This document shows positions 1 to 7,891 of a stretch of 64,000 nucleotides of DNA, piece after piece. Source of the DNA: UMGS902 sp045538895. Lineage in GTDB: Bacteria; Bacillota; Clostridia; Oscillospirales; CAG-272. The notes under the pieces are model-generated. The model was not told the DNA's origin and did not search any database. It worked only from the letters and a program-made list of their open reading frames with translations. Each line of letters opens with the position of its first letter. Positions within the stretch are counted from its first letter, which is position 1. The DNA lies in contig JAZQEH010000007.1 of the NCBI GenBank assembly GCA_045538895.1, positions 42,880 through 106,879 on the forward strand, read 5' to 3'. A program made the translations under genes and the position numbers.

Positions 1-19
1 ATTTTTTCAATATTGTTTA

Positions 20-48
20 TTGACTATTTTACATCTTTATTGTATATT
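20..48 (+). promoter_or_regulatory. Sigma-A-type promoter of the first sialidase-like gene
   Basis: TTGACT at 20-25 and TATATT at 43-48 are separated by 17 bp. The start codon follows at 92, behind a GAGGAG ribosome binding site at 81-86. The same box sequence and spacing precede the paralogue at 2596, so the two genes are probably expressed alike but separately. Confidence 0.7.
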
Positions 49-91
49 GTTATGTGTATTGTCAAATTATAACCTTTTTGGAGGAGATTTT

Positions 92-2461
92 ATGAAAAGA
101 CTAATCGGCATTTGTTTGGTTTGTGCGTTGCTTTGCACGGCTTTTGTACTCGGTGCCGGTGCCGCAAAGGGCGACTACGGCTATTGCGATACCGACCACA
201 ACGGTAAGGTTGAGTTTACCGAGGCACTTGCCACCCTTAAAGCAGTAGTTAACAAAACCGATGAGAACGTTTCCCTGCTCGATATCATGTACTCTTTGCA
301 GGCGGCAATCGCAGGCGAGTCGCTCGCCGCTACGATCAATTCGATTGATACAAACACACTCACCGCAACAATCTCCACCGAATATTTTGAAAAAATCACC
401 GTTCCGCTTTCGGTTTTCGGTCTTGACGGCAGTGCAAAAGCGGCGGACTACTGCGGTGTTCCTGCGGTAATCTCTATTCACGGACCTGCAAAAACCTTTG
501 CAGACAGATATGATGGCTCTGTAAACGGTATCTACGCAGCAGAACCCAACCTCCGCTTCACCGATAAGCCCGCCAATGCAACCGCTACCGTTTATTCAAT
601 GAACGAGCTTAACAAAGAAGTGATAAGCGGCAGCCATGCAAATGACGCTCTTAATGCAACAACTCTTGAAATGAGCTTCCGTGACAATGCGTCTCTTTCA
701 GAAGAAACTACCGGAAGTTTCCGCTTCAACACAGCATGGTATCCAAGAGTAAGAAAGGTTAATGACAACCTCTATCTCCTCACATTCATGTACCAGAAAT
801 ACGGTCAGCACCTCTACTATGCAACAAGCCCCGACGGTACAAATTGGAATGCTCCCAAGGTTCTGTGGAATGCAAATACATATCCCGGCAACGTCGATGA
901 GGACAAAAAAATCGTTTACTCCTACGGTCCTATGGAGGGTGCAAGCGACAAGTATCATGCAGTTAACCCCGATTTCTGCGTACTCGACGACGGCACCATT
1001 ATCTGCGTATATGCTATCCGTGTTGTAAGTGGCTACCGTGATTACCCGGAATATCAGGGACTTTGTATAAAATACGGCACCCCCAACGATGACTGCACTA
1101 TAACCTGGTCGGAGGAAAAGAAAATTTACACCGGTCAGGCATGGGAGCCTTCCATTATGCAACTCACAAACGGAGAGATTCACGTTTACTTCACTCAGGT
1201 TGCACCCGACATCAACGAGTTTGGATATGACGAAAATCACCGTTCTACCGAAACAGGTCTTATCGTTTCCAATGACAAGTTTATAACATGGACACCCGAT
1301 ATTCAGCCGGATGACAAAAACTTCTACCGTGCAACCGTTGTTTTCCGCGAATACGTTGGCGACATGCTTGATGCCTACACAAACACCTATCGCCCCCACT
1401 ACAGCGGACAGATGCCCGTTGCAACCGAGCTTTACAACGGAAAGCTTTTCCTTGTAACCGAGGTTAGAGAAACAAGCGGCAAATACCACGTTTCCTACAA
1501 CGTAAGCGATAGCGTAAGAAGTTGGAAGTCGATACCCGTTGGCGAAGAAAGCAAATATACCAAATTCACAAGCACGGGACGTTCAAGCCCGTACGTTTCC
1601 GCGTTCCCGTCAGGCGAAATTTATCTCACCTTCAACTATGCAGGCAGTCTTTATGCAAGACTCGGTAATCCCAACAATTTCACCTTTGGAACTTCCTTCC
1701 TCAGCACCCCCGGTTCTGCCGGCATTTGGGGTTCGTGTTCCATTGTCGGATCGCACAAAACGGCAACGGCAATGCATCGCCAGATTAAAGTTACCGATGA
1801 AAACGGCAATCCCGTATATGAAACCAACAGCGACGGTTCACTTAAGACTGACGAAAACGGCAACAATATCCAACAGATTTACAACACCGTTAACATTTAC
1901 TATCACTACCTCAACCACCGCATAAGTGCAAAGCAGATAAGCGTAAACGTTGACAACTACACCAACGAATGGGTGAACAACACCGAGGCTATTTTCGTTG
2001 GTAGCGAGTCGCAGGCACAGGCGGCACTTCAGGTTGCACACGACAAGGACAACATGTATTTCCTTGTTAACCGACTCGACTACGTTGTAACCTCCAACGA
2101 CAAGGCTCACGTTTACATTGCCGCTTCTGACGGCGGCTACTACCGCATTGACGTTGGTACAACAAAGGACTGTGTAGTTTATAAGGTTGCGAAAAACGGC
2201 ACCGAAACCGAGGTTTACAACGCAAAGACCGCAGTTACAAGAGTGTCGGGTACGTTGAATATCAACGCTGTAAGCAACGATAAAGGTGCAACTACCGAGA
2301 TCTCTGTTCCTAAAAGCGTTCTCGGTCTTACCTCCGCTACATCCATCAAGGCGGCTATCGGTATTACCAACGTTGACAAGGACAGCACCGTAAGTATAAG
2401 CGATACAATGGTTGACCTCTCCGATACTACCAACTGGCCCACCGTTAATCTTGTAAAATAA
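92..2461 (+). CDS. Secreted Asp-box (sialidase-like) protein with N-terminal dockerin-like segment
   Basis: The product is 789 residues from the ATG at 92, chosen for the GAGGAG site and because it opens a clean signal peptide (about residues 1-25, MKRL then a hydrophobic core ending GAGAA). Residues 29-75 resemble a dockerin: one good calcium loop (DTDHNGKVEF), while the second half is degenerate. A beta-propeller-like region of about 210-560 holds Asp-box motifs (SPDGTNW, SNDKFITW), typical of sialidases and other BNR proteins. Residues 590-789 look like a CBM9-type sugar-binding or dehydrogenase-like beta domain. It is probably a cell-surface or secreted glycan hydrolase or binding protein. 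The catalytic residues of true sialidases could not be placed, so the enzyme activity is inferred only. A close paralogue follows directly. Confidence 0.75.
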   Translation: MKRLIGICLVCALLCTAFVLGAGAAKGDYGYCDTDHNGKVEFTEALATLKAVVNKTDENVSLLDIMYSLQAAIAGESLAATINSIDTNTLTATISTEYFEKITVPLSVFGLDGSAKAADYCGVPAVISIHGPAKTFADRYDGSVNGIYAAEPNLRFTDKPANATATVYSMNELNKEVISGSHANDALNATTLEMSFRDNASLSEETTGSFRFNTAWYPRVRKVNDNLYLLTFMYQKYGQHLYYATSPDGTNWNAPKVLWNANTYPGNVDEDKKIVYSYGPMEGASDKYHAVNPDFCVLDDGTIICVYAIRVVSGYRDYPEYQGLCIKYGTPNDDCTITWSEEKKIYTGQAWEPSIMQLTNGEIHVYFTQVAPDINEFGYDENHRSTETGLIVSNDKFITWTPDIQPDDKNFYRATVVFREYVGDMLDAYTNTYRPHYSGQMPVATELYNGKLFLVTEVRETSGKYHVSYNVSDSVRSWKSIPVGEESKYTKFTSTGRSSPYVSAFPSGEIYLTFNYAGSLYARLGNPNNFTFGTSFLSTPGSAGIWGSCSIVGSHKTATAMHRQIKVTDENGNPVYETNSDGSLKTDENGNNIQQIYNTVNIYYHYLNHRISAKQISVNVDNYTNEWVNNTEAIFVGSESQAQAALQVAHDKDNMYFLVNRLDYVVTSNDKAHVYIAASDGGYYRIDVGTTKDCVVYKVAKNGTETEVYNAKTAVTRVSGTLNINAVSNDKGATTEISVPKSVLGLTSATSIKAAIGITNVDKDSTVSISDTMVDLSDTTNWPTVNLVK

Positions 2462-2467
2462 CATGAC

Positions 2468-2498
2468 AAAATGGGAATTGCTTTGCAGTTCCCATTTT
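2468..2498 (+). terminator. Intrinsic terminator
   Basis: A perfect 10-bp stem (AAAATGGGAA with TTCCCATTTT, arms 2468-2477 and 2489-2498) ends in a T-rich run, seven bases after the stop codon. It separates the two sialidase-like paralogues into single-gene transcripts. Confidence 0.85.
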
Positions 2499-2528
2499 TA
2501 CATTTGTCTGCAATAACAAACTTTTTAA

Positions 2529-2557
2529 TTGACTGTTTTACTGTTTTAGTGTATTAT
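2529..2557 (+). promoter_or_regulatory. Sigma-A-type promoter of the second sialidase-like gene
   Basis: TTGACT at 2529-2534 and TATTAT at 2552-2557 are separated by 17 bp, upstream of a GCGGAGG ribosome binding site and the ATG at 2596. Confidence 0.75.
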
Positions 2558-2595
2558 ATTAGCGTATATTATTTTGATAATTTGCGGAGGAATTT

Positions 2596-4893
2596 ATGAA
2601 AAGACTAGTCGGCATTTGTTTAAGTTTTGCAATATTTTGCACCGTTTTTGTACTTGGCATATCTGCCGCAAGGGGCGACTACGGCTATTGCGACACCGAC
2701 CATGACGGCAGGATTGAATTTTCAGATGCACTTGCCAATCTCAAAGCGGTAGTAAACAATACCGACAAGAACCTTACTCTTGTTAATGTTTTATACTCAT
2801 TTCAAGCAGCAATCGCAGGCGAGTCACTCGCTGCTACCATCAATTTCATTGATACAAAAGCACTTACTGCAACAGTATCCACCGAATACTTTGAAAAAAT
2901 AACCGTTCCGCTTTCTGTTTTCGGTCTTGACGGCGATGTAGACGAAGCCGACTATCAGGACGTTCCTGCGGTAATATGCGTTCATGCTCCCGCAAAAACA
3001 TTTGCGGAAAGATATGACGGCACCGTTAACGGCATCTATGCGGCAGAGGCAAACCTCCGCTTCACCGACAATCCTGCTAATATAATTCCACTCTCCATGG
3101 ACGATCTTAACAAAGAAGTCGTAAACGGCAGCCATGCAAGCTATGACTTGAATGCGACAACTCTCGAAATGAGCTACCGTGACAACGCAGTTCTCTCATC
3201 CGATAAAACCACCTATACGCGCTATGATAAGGCGTGGTATCCGAGAGTGAGAAAGGTAAATGACAACCTCTATCTCCTCGTTTACATGTACTCGCAGTTC
3301 GGTCAGCACCTCTACTACGCTACGAGCCAGGACGGTACAAACTGGAACAAACCCGAGGTGCTCTGGAACTCTGCACACTATGAAAAATTTGTACACGAGG
3401 ACGGTCCCCTTGCAGGCACTACAGATGCCTACCATGCGATGAACCCCGATATCTGCGTACTCGATGACGGCAGTGTAATCTGTGTTTACGCAGTCCGTGC
3501 CGTAAAGGGCTACCGCTATTACCCCGATTTGTCGGGACTCTTTATTAAGCGTGGTACTCCAAATGCCGACGGTACCGTTACCTGGTCGGATGAAACAAAG
3601 ATTTACACCGGTCAGGTCTGGGAGCCCTCGATAATTCAGCTCTCTAACGGAGAGATTCACATTTACTTTACACAGGTTGCCCCCGATATCGTTCAGTACG
3701 GATATGACGAGAATCACCGTTCTACCGAAACAGGTCTTATTATTTCAAATGACAATTTTGAGACATGGACACCTGACGTTCAAAGCGGTGACCGGAACTA
3801 TTACCGTGCAACAACCGTGTTCCGCGAATACGTTGGCAATATGCTCGATGCATATACAAACACCTACCGCCCCCACTACGGCGGACAGATGCCCGTTGCA
3901 ACCGAACTTTATAACGGCAAACTGTTTTTAGCGACCGAAATTAAAGAAAGCAGCGGCGATTTCCATATTTCATATAACGTAAGCGACGATGTGAGAAGCT
4001 GGAAAGCTCTTAACGTAGGCGAGGAAAGTGACTATGTAAAACTCACAAGCTCTGCCCGTTCAAGCCCGTACGTTGACCGTTTCCCCTCGGGTGAGATCTA
4101 CCTCACCTACAACTATTGGCACAACGGCGCCGACCACCTTGTAGGCAGAATCGGCAAGGCAGACGGTTCATCCTTCAATAGTTTTTTCTACAATGCTCCC
4201 CTCTCCACAGGCATCTGGGGTTCATGCTCGGTTGTCGGCTCGCACAAAACAGTAACCGCAATGCAGCATAGGGACTACTATACTGACAGCAACGGCAACT
4301 CCACTTCCAAAGAAAAGAACACCATTCACCTTTACTATCACTATTTAAACCATCTGATAAGTGCAAATCAAATCAGCGTAACCGTTGACGGCTGCACAAA
4401 CGAATGGGAAAATAATACCGAAGCTCTTTTCGTTGGCAGTGAGTCGCAAGCTCAGGCGACACTTCAGGTAGCACATGACAATGACAACCTATATTTCCTT
4501 ATTAACCGTCTTGACTACGTTCTGACATCAAAAGATAAGGCTCACGTTTACATTGCGGCTTCCGATGGCGGCTACTACCGCATAGACCTTGGCAAAACGG
4601 AAAATTGCGTAGTTTACAAGTTTTCGAAATATGGTATTCAAACTAAGGTTTACAACGAAAAAACCGCAGTTACAAAAGTATCGGGTACATTGGATGTAAA
4701 TTCAAATACCGACAAAGGTTCAATCACCGAACTTTCCGTTCCTAAAAGCGTTCTCGGTCTTTCCTCCGCTACATCCATCAAGACGGCTATCGGTATTACC
4801 AACGTTGACAAGGACAACACCGTAAGCATAAGCGATACAATGGTTGACCTCTCAAATACCACCAACTGGCCCACCGTTAATCTTGTAAAATAG
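2596..4893 (+). CDS. Secreted Asp-box (sialidase-like) protein, tandem paralogue
   Basis: The product is 765 residues with the same plan as the preceding gene: signal peptide (MKRLVGICLSFA, cleavage after SAA), a one-loop dockerin-like segment (DTDHDGRIEFSDAL), an Asp-box region (SQDGTNW, SNDNFETW) and a C-terminal beta domain beginning around NNTEALFVGSESQAQA. Long blocks are identical to the upstream gene, and the differences are spread evenly, as expected of an older tandem duplication kept under selection. Likely role: secreted glycan hydrolysis or binding, attached to a cohesin if this organism has one. A cytosolic relative lies at 38120-39802. Whether it is a true sialidase is unknown. 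Confidence 0.75.
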   Translation: MKRLVGICLSFAIFCTVFVLGISAARGDYGYCDTDHDGRIEFSDALANLKAVVNNTDKNLTLVNVLYSFQAAIAGESLAATINFIDTKALTATVSTEYFEKITVPLSVFGLDGDVDEADYQDVPAVICVHAPAKTFAERYDGTVNGIYAAEANLRFTDNPANIIPLSMDDLNKEVVNGSHASYDLNATTLEMSYRDNAVLSSDKTTYTRYDKAWYPRVRKVNDNLYLLVYMYSQFGQHLYYATSQDGTNWNKPEVLWNSAHYEKFVHEDGPLAGTTDAYHAMNPDICVLDDGSVICVYAVRAVKGYRYYPDLSGLFIKRGTPNADGTVTWSDETKIYTGQVWEPSIIQLSNGEIHIYFTQVAPDIVQYGYDENHRSTETGLIISNDNFETWTPDVQSGDRNYYRATTVFREYVGNMLDAYTNTYRPHYGGQMPVATELYNGKLFLATEIKESSGDFHISYNVSDDVRSWKALNVGEESDYVKLTSSARSSPYVDRFPSGEIYLTYNYWHNGADHLVGRIGKADGSSFNSFFYNAPLSTGIWGSCSVVGSHKTVTAMQHRDYYTDSNGNSTSKEKNTIHLYYHYLNHLISANQISVTVDGCTNEWENNTEALFVGSESQAQATLQVAHDNDNLYFLINRLDYVLTSKDKAHVYIAASDGGYYRIDLGKTENCVVYKFSKYGIQTKVYNEKTAVTKVSGTLDVNSNTDKGSITELSVPKSVLGLSSATSIKTAIGITNVDKDNTVSISDTMVDLSNTTNWPTVNLVK

Positions 4894-4896
4894 TTT

Positions 4897-4927
4897 AAAA
4901 AAGGAACTGCAATGCAGTTCCTTTTTT
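4897..4927 (+). terminator. Intrinsic terminator
   Basis: The arms GGAACTGCA and TGCAGTTCC are flanked by an A6 run on the left and a T6 run on the right, directly after the stop codon of the second sialidase-like gene. Confidence 0.85.
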
Positions 4928-4942
4928 GCAGAATGAACATGA

Positions 4943-5100
4943 TAAAATATTGTTTAGGGTTGTAAAATGGAAACCACAAACCTGTAGGGCAGGGGCTTGC
5001 TCCTGCCGCATGTATAACATCTAATGACGGGTTGCGGCGGGAGATAAACCCCCGCCCTACATTATTGCTCGTCGCTGTTCCTCCCATAAACAATAATTTA
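4943..5100. repeat. MITE-like dispersed repeat, copy A (core type 1)
   Basis: A 158-bp element begins TAAAATATTGTTTA (4943-4956) and ends TAAACAATAATTTA (5087-5100), a near-perfect 14-bp terminal inverted repeat. The GC-rich core holds two near-palindromes (a GGCAGGGGC...CTCCTGCC type and a GGCGGGAG...CCCCCGCC type). The reverse-complement copy at 25332-25489 is also 158 bp. Imperfect direct repeats flank it (GCAGAATGAAC at 4928-4938, GCAGATTGAAC at 5113-5123). With the adjoining terminator and the alaS promoter it accounts for the 330-bp gap before alaS. Confidence 0.8.
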
Positions 5101-5149
5101 TGTTACGGCTACGCAGATTGAACCATAATACAATTCCTCCATCTCCCCA

Positions 5150-5178
5150 TTGACAACAGTTTTTGCGAATGTTATAAT
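5150..5178 (+). promoter_or_regulatory. Consensus sigma-A promoter of alaS
   Basis: A perfect TTGACA at 5150-5155, a 17-bp spacer and a perfect TATAAT at 5173-5178. The start codon is 48 bases beyond, leaving no room for a T-box leader. Confidence 0.9.
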
Positions 5179-5225
5179 ATTATGTTAGAAAATAAAAATA
5201 TTTATATAAAACGAGGATAAACACC

Positions 5226-7853
5226 ATGAAATGGACATCTCTCAATGATTTAAGAGAAAAATACCTTTCTTTCTTTGAAAGCAAGGGACATCTTCGCCTG
5301 CCGAGCTTCCCGCTCGTTCCGCAGGGTGACAAGTCCTTGCTCCTTATCAACTCGGGCATGGCTCCGATGAAGAAGTTCTTCACAGGCGAGGTCGTACCTC
5401 CCCGTACCCGTGTTACCACATGCCAGAAGTGCATCCGTACTCCCGACCTTGAAAGCGTTGGTAAAACCGCACGTCACGGCACCTACTTTGAAATGCTCGG
5501 CAACTTCTCCTTTGGCGACTATTTTAAAAACGAGGCTATTCCGTGGGCATGGGAATTTCTCACCGAGTGGCTTGAGATTCCCGCAGAGCTTCTCTACCCC
5601 TCAATCTACGAAGAGGACAACGAGGCTTTTGAAATCTGGAACAAGAAAATGGGCGTTCCTGCCGAAAAGATTATTCCCCTCGGCAAAGCAGACAACTTCT
5701 GGGAACACGGCAGCGGTCCCTGCGGTCCCTGCTCCGAGATTTATTTTGACCGTGGAGAAAAATACGGCTGCGGCAGCCCCGACTGTAAGCCCGGCTGTGA
5801 GTGCGACAGATTCATGGAAATCTGGAACAACGTTTTCTCACAGTTCAACAACGACGGCAAGGGCAACTACACCGAGCTTGCACAGAAGAACATTGATACA
5901 GGTATGGGACTTGAGCGTCTTGCCTGCGTAATGCAGGGTGTTGACAACCTCTTTGAAGTTGACACCGTTCGCAAGATTTTAGACACCGTTTGCGAGATTT
6001 CCGGCAAGAAGTACGGTGAGGACAAGGCAAACGACATCTCCATCCGTATCATCACCGACCATATCAGAAGCTCCACGTTCATGATTTGCGACGGCGTTAA
6101 CCCCTCAAACGAGGGCAGAGGCTACGTTCTCCGCAGAATTTTACGTCGTGCGGCAAGAAATGCAAAGCTTCTCGGCATTAACCACACGTTCCTCTCCGAC
6201 CTTTGCGACGTTGTAATCGAGCTTAACGTAGGCGCTTACCCCGAACTTGCAGAAAAGCGTGACTACATCAAGACCATCATCAAGAACGAGGAAGAACGCT
6301 TCAATGCTACCATTGACGCAGGTCTTGCAATCCTCAATGACCTTATTGCGAAAGCAAAGGCAGAAAACAAGACCGTACTTGACGGTGCAGACGTATTCAA
6401 GCTCTATGACACATACGGCTTCCCGATCGACCTCACAAGAGAAATCGCAGAGGAAAAGGGACTTGAAATCGACGAGGAAACCTACAAGGCAGAAATGCTT
6501 GCACAGCGTGAGCGTGCAAGAAATGCACGTAAGGACATCGGCGGTTGGAGCGAATCCTCAAAGACTCTGCTCTCCTCTCTTGCAAAGACCGAGTTTGTAG
6601 GCTATGAAAGCACCTCGGCAAGTGCAAAGGTACTTGCAATTATCGACGGTGACAGTGCTCTCGATGAAATCAACGAGGGCGAATGCAGCGTTATTTTAGA
6701 CACCACCCCCTTCTACGGCGAGGGCGGCGGTCAGGTTGGCGACAGCGGTGTTATTTCCACCGAAAATGCCACTCTCACCGTGCTTGACACCAAGAAGACC
6801 GACGGTGTTTATATCCATATCTGCCATGTTGAAAACGGCACAGTTAAGGTAGGCGAAACCGTTACCGCTTCTGTTGACGAATGTCGCAGAAACGCGATCC
6901 GCCGCAACCACTCCGCAGCTCACCTGCTTCAGGGCGCACTCCGTAAGGTACTCGGCAACCACGTTGAGCAGGCAGGCTCCTACGTTGACGAAAAGGAATG
7001 CCGCTTTGACTTCAGCCACTTTGCCGCAATGACAGCAGATGAAATTGCCAAGGTTGAGGCTCTCGTAAACGAAGCTATCCTCTACGGTTGCGAAGTCGTT
7101 ACCAAGGTTACCGATGCCGAAACCGCAAAGAAAGAGGGCGCAATGGCACTCTTCGGTGAAAAGTACGGCGACAAGGTACGCATGGTTAAAATGGGCGAAT
7201 TCTCCACCGAGCTTTGCGGCGGTACACACGTTTCCAACACCGCTAAAGTAGGTCTTTTCAAGATCGTTTCCGAGTCGAGCGTTGCGGCAGGTGTTCGCCG
7301 TGTAACCGCTACCACAGGTCTTGGAGTGCTTGCACTCCTTAAGGATAGCGAAGCACTTGCACAGAATACCGCAAAGGAACTCAAGAGTGCAAACGTTAAC
7401 GACAACCCTGCTCGTGCGGCAGCACTCCAAAGTGAAATCAAGACTCTTAAGAAAGAGCTTGATGCGGCTAATGCAAAGCTTTCACAGAATGCACTCGCTT
7501 CTCTTGCAAGTGCTCCTCTGCTCGTTGGCGGATGCGACCTTATAGTTGCACAGATCGAGGGTAATGCACAGGCAGCACGTTCTCTCTGTGACGAAATCAA
7601 GGCAAAGAACGACAAGGCAGTTGCCGTTATCGCAGCAGTTGAAGGCGGCAAGGTACAGTTTGCGGCTTGCGCAGGCAAGGATGCAGTTGCTTTGGGCGCA
7701 CATGCAGGTAAGCTTGTAGGTGCAGTTGCGGCTGTTACAGGCGGCAAGGGCGGCGGACGTCCCGACAGTGCAATGGCGGGCGGTGCCGACGTAAGCAAGG
7801 TTTCCGAGGCGCTTGACGCAGCAAAGGATATCCTCGCAGGACAGATTAAATAA
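5226..7853 (+). CDS. alaS: Alanine--tRNA ligase
   Basis: The enzyme charges tRNA(Ala) with alanine in the cytoplasm and clears mischarged Ser/Gly-tRNA. It has 875 residues, the normal full length. The class II catalytic core is N-terminal (GHLRLPSFPLVPQGDKSLL, then INSGMAPMKKFF). The editing domain shows the zinc-site pair HSAAH and the downstream CGGTH. A DHHA1-type domain rich in Ala and Gly closes the protein. It is transcribed alone from a consensus promoter and stopped by the hairpin at 7858. The small Cys-rich insert (CGSPDCKPGCEC) is common in clostridial AlaS. Confidence 0.98.
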   Translation: MKWTSLNDLREKYLSFFESKGHLRLPSFPLVPQGDKSLLLINSGMAPMKKFFTGEVVPPRTRVTTCQKCIRTPDLESVGKTARHGTYFEMLGNFSFGDYFKNEAIPWAWEFLTEWLEIPAELLYPSIYEEDNEAFEIWNKKMGVPAEKIIPLGKADNFWEHGSGPCGPCSEIYFDRGEKYGCGSPDCKPGCECDRFMEIWNNVFSQFNNDGKGNYTELAQKNIDTGMGLERLACVMQGVDNLFEVDTVRKILDTVCEISGKKYGEDKANDISIRIITDHIRSSTFMICDGVNPSNEGRGYVLRRILRRAARNAKLLGINHTFLSDLCDVVIELNVGAYPELAEKRDYIKTIIKNEEERFNATIDAGLAILNDLIAKAKAENKTVLDGADVFKLYDTYGFPIDLTREIAEEKGLEIDEETYKAEMLAQRERARNARKDIGGWSESSKTLLSSLAKTEFVGYESTSASAKVLAIIDGDSALDEINEGECSVILDTTPFYGEGGGQVGDSGVISTENATLTVLDTKKTDGVYIHICHVENGTVKVGETVTASVDECRRNAIRRNHSAAHLLQGALRKVLGNHVEQAGSYVDEKECRFDFSHFAAMTADEIAKVEALVNEAILYGCEVVTKVTDAETAKKEGAMALFGEKYGDKVRMVKMGEFSTELCGGTHVSNTAKVGLFKIVSESSVAAGVRRVTATTGLGVLALLKDSEALAQNTAKELKSANVNDNPARAAALQSEIKTLKKELDAANAKLSQNALASLASAPLLVGGCDLIVAQIEGNAQAARSLCDEIKAKNDKAVAVIAAVEGGKVQFAACAGKDAVALGAHAGKLVGAVAAVTGGKGGGRPDSAMAGGADVSKVSEALDAAKDILAGQIK

Positions 7854-7857
7854 AAGT

Positions 7858-7888
7858 AAAAACGGAGTCCGTTTCGGACTCCGTTTTT
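7858..7888. terminator. Bidirectional terminator between alaS and the TIR-NACHT-LRR gene
   Basis: A perfect 13-bp stem (AAAAACGGAGTCC at 7858-7870, its complement at 7876-7888) has A and T runs at its ends, so it can stop transcription from alaS (+) and from the convergent gene ending at 7892 (-). Confidence 0.9.
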
Positions 7889-7891
7889 GTT

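Noticed and set aside
5010..5100. Small gene inside copy A of the dispersed repeat
   Set aside because: The antisense open frame at 4650-5093 begins in the repeat and runs into the sialidase-like gene without a ribosome site.
5101..5225. T-box leader for alaS
   Set aside because: Only about 40 bases lie between the promoter and start codon, and no T-box sequence is present.
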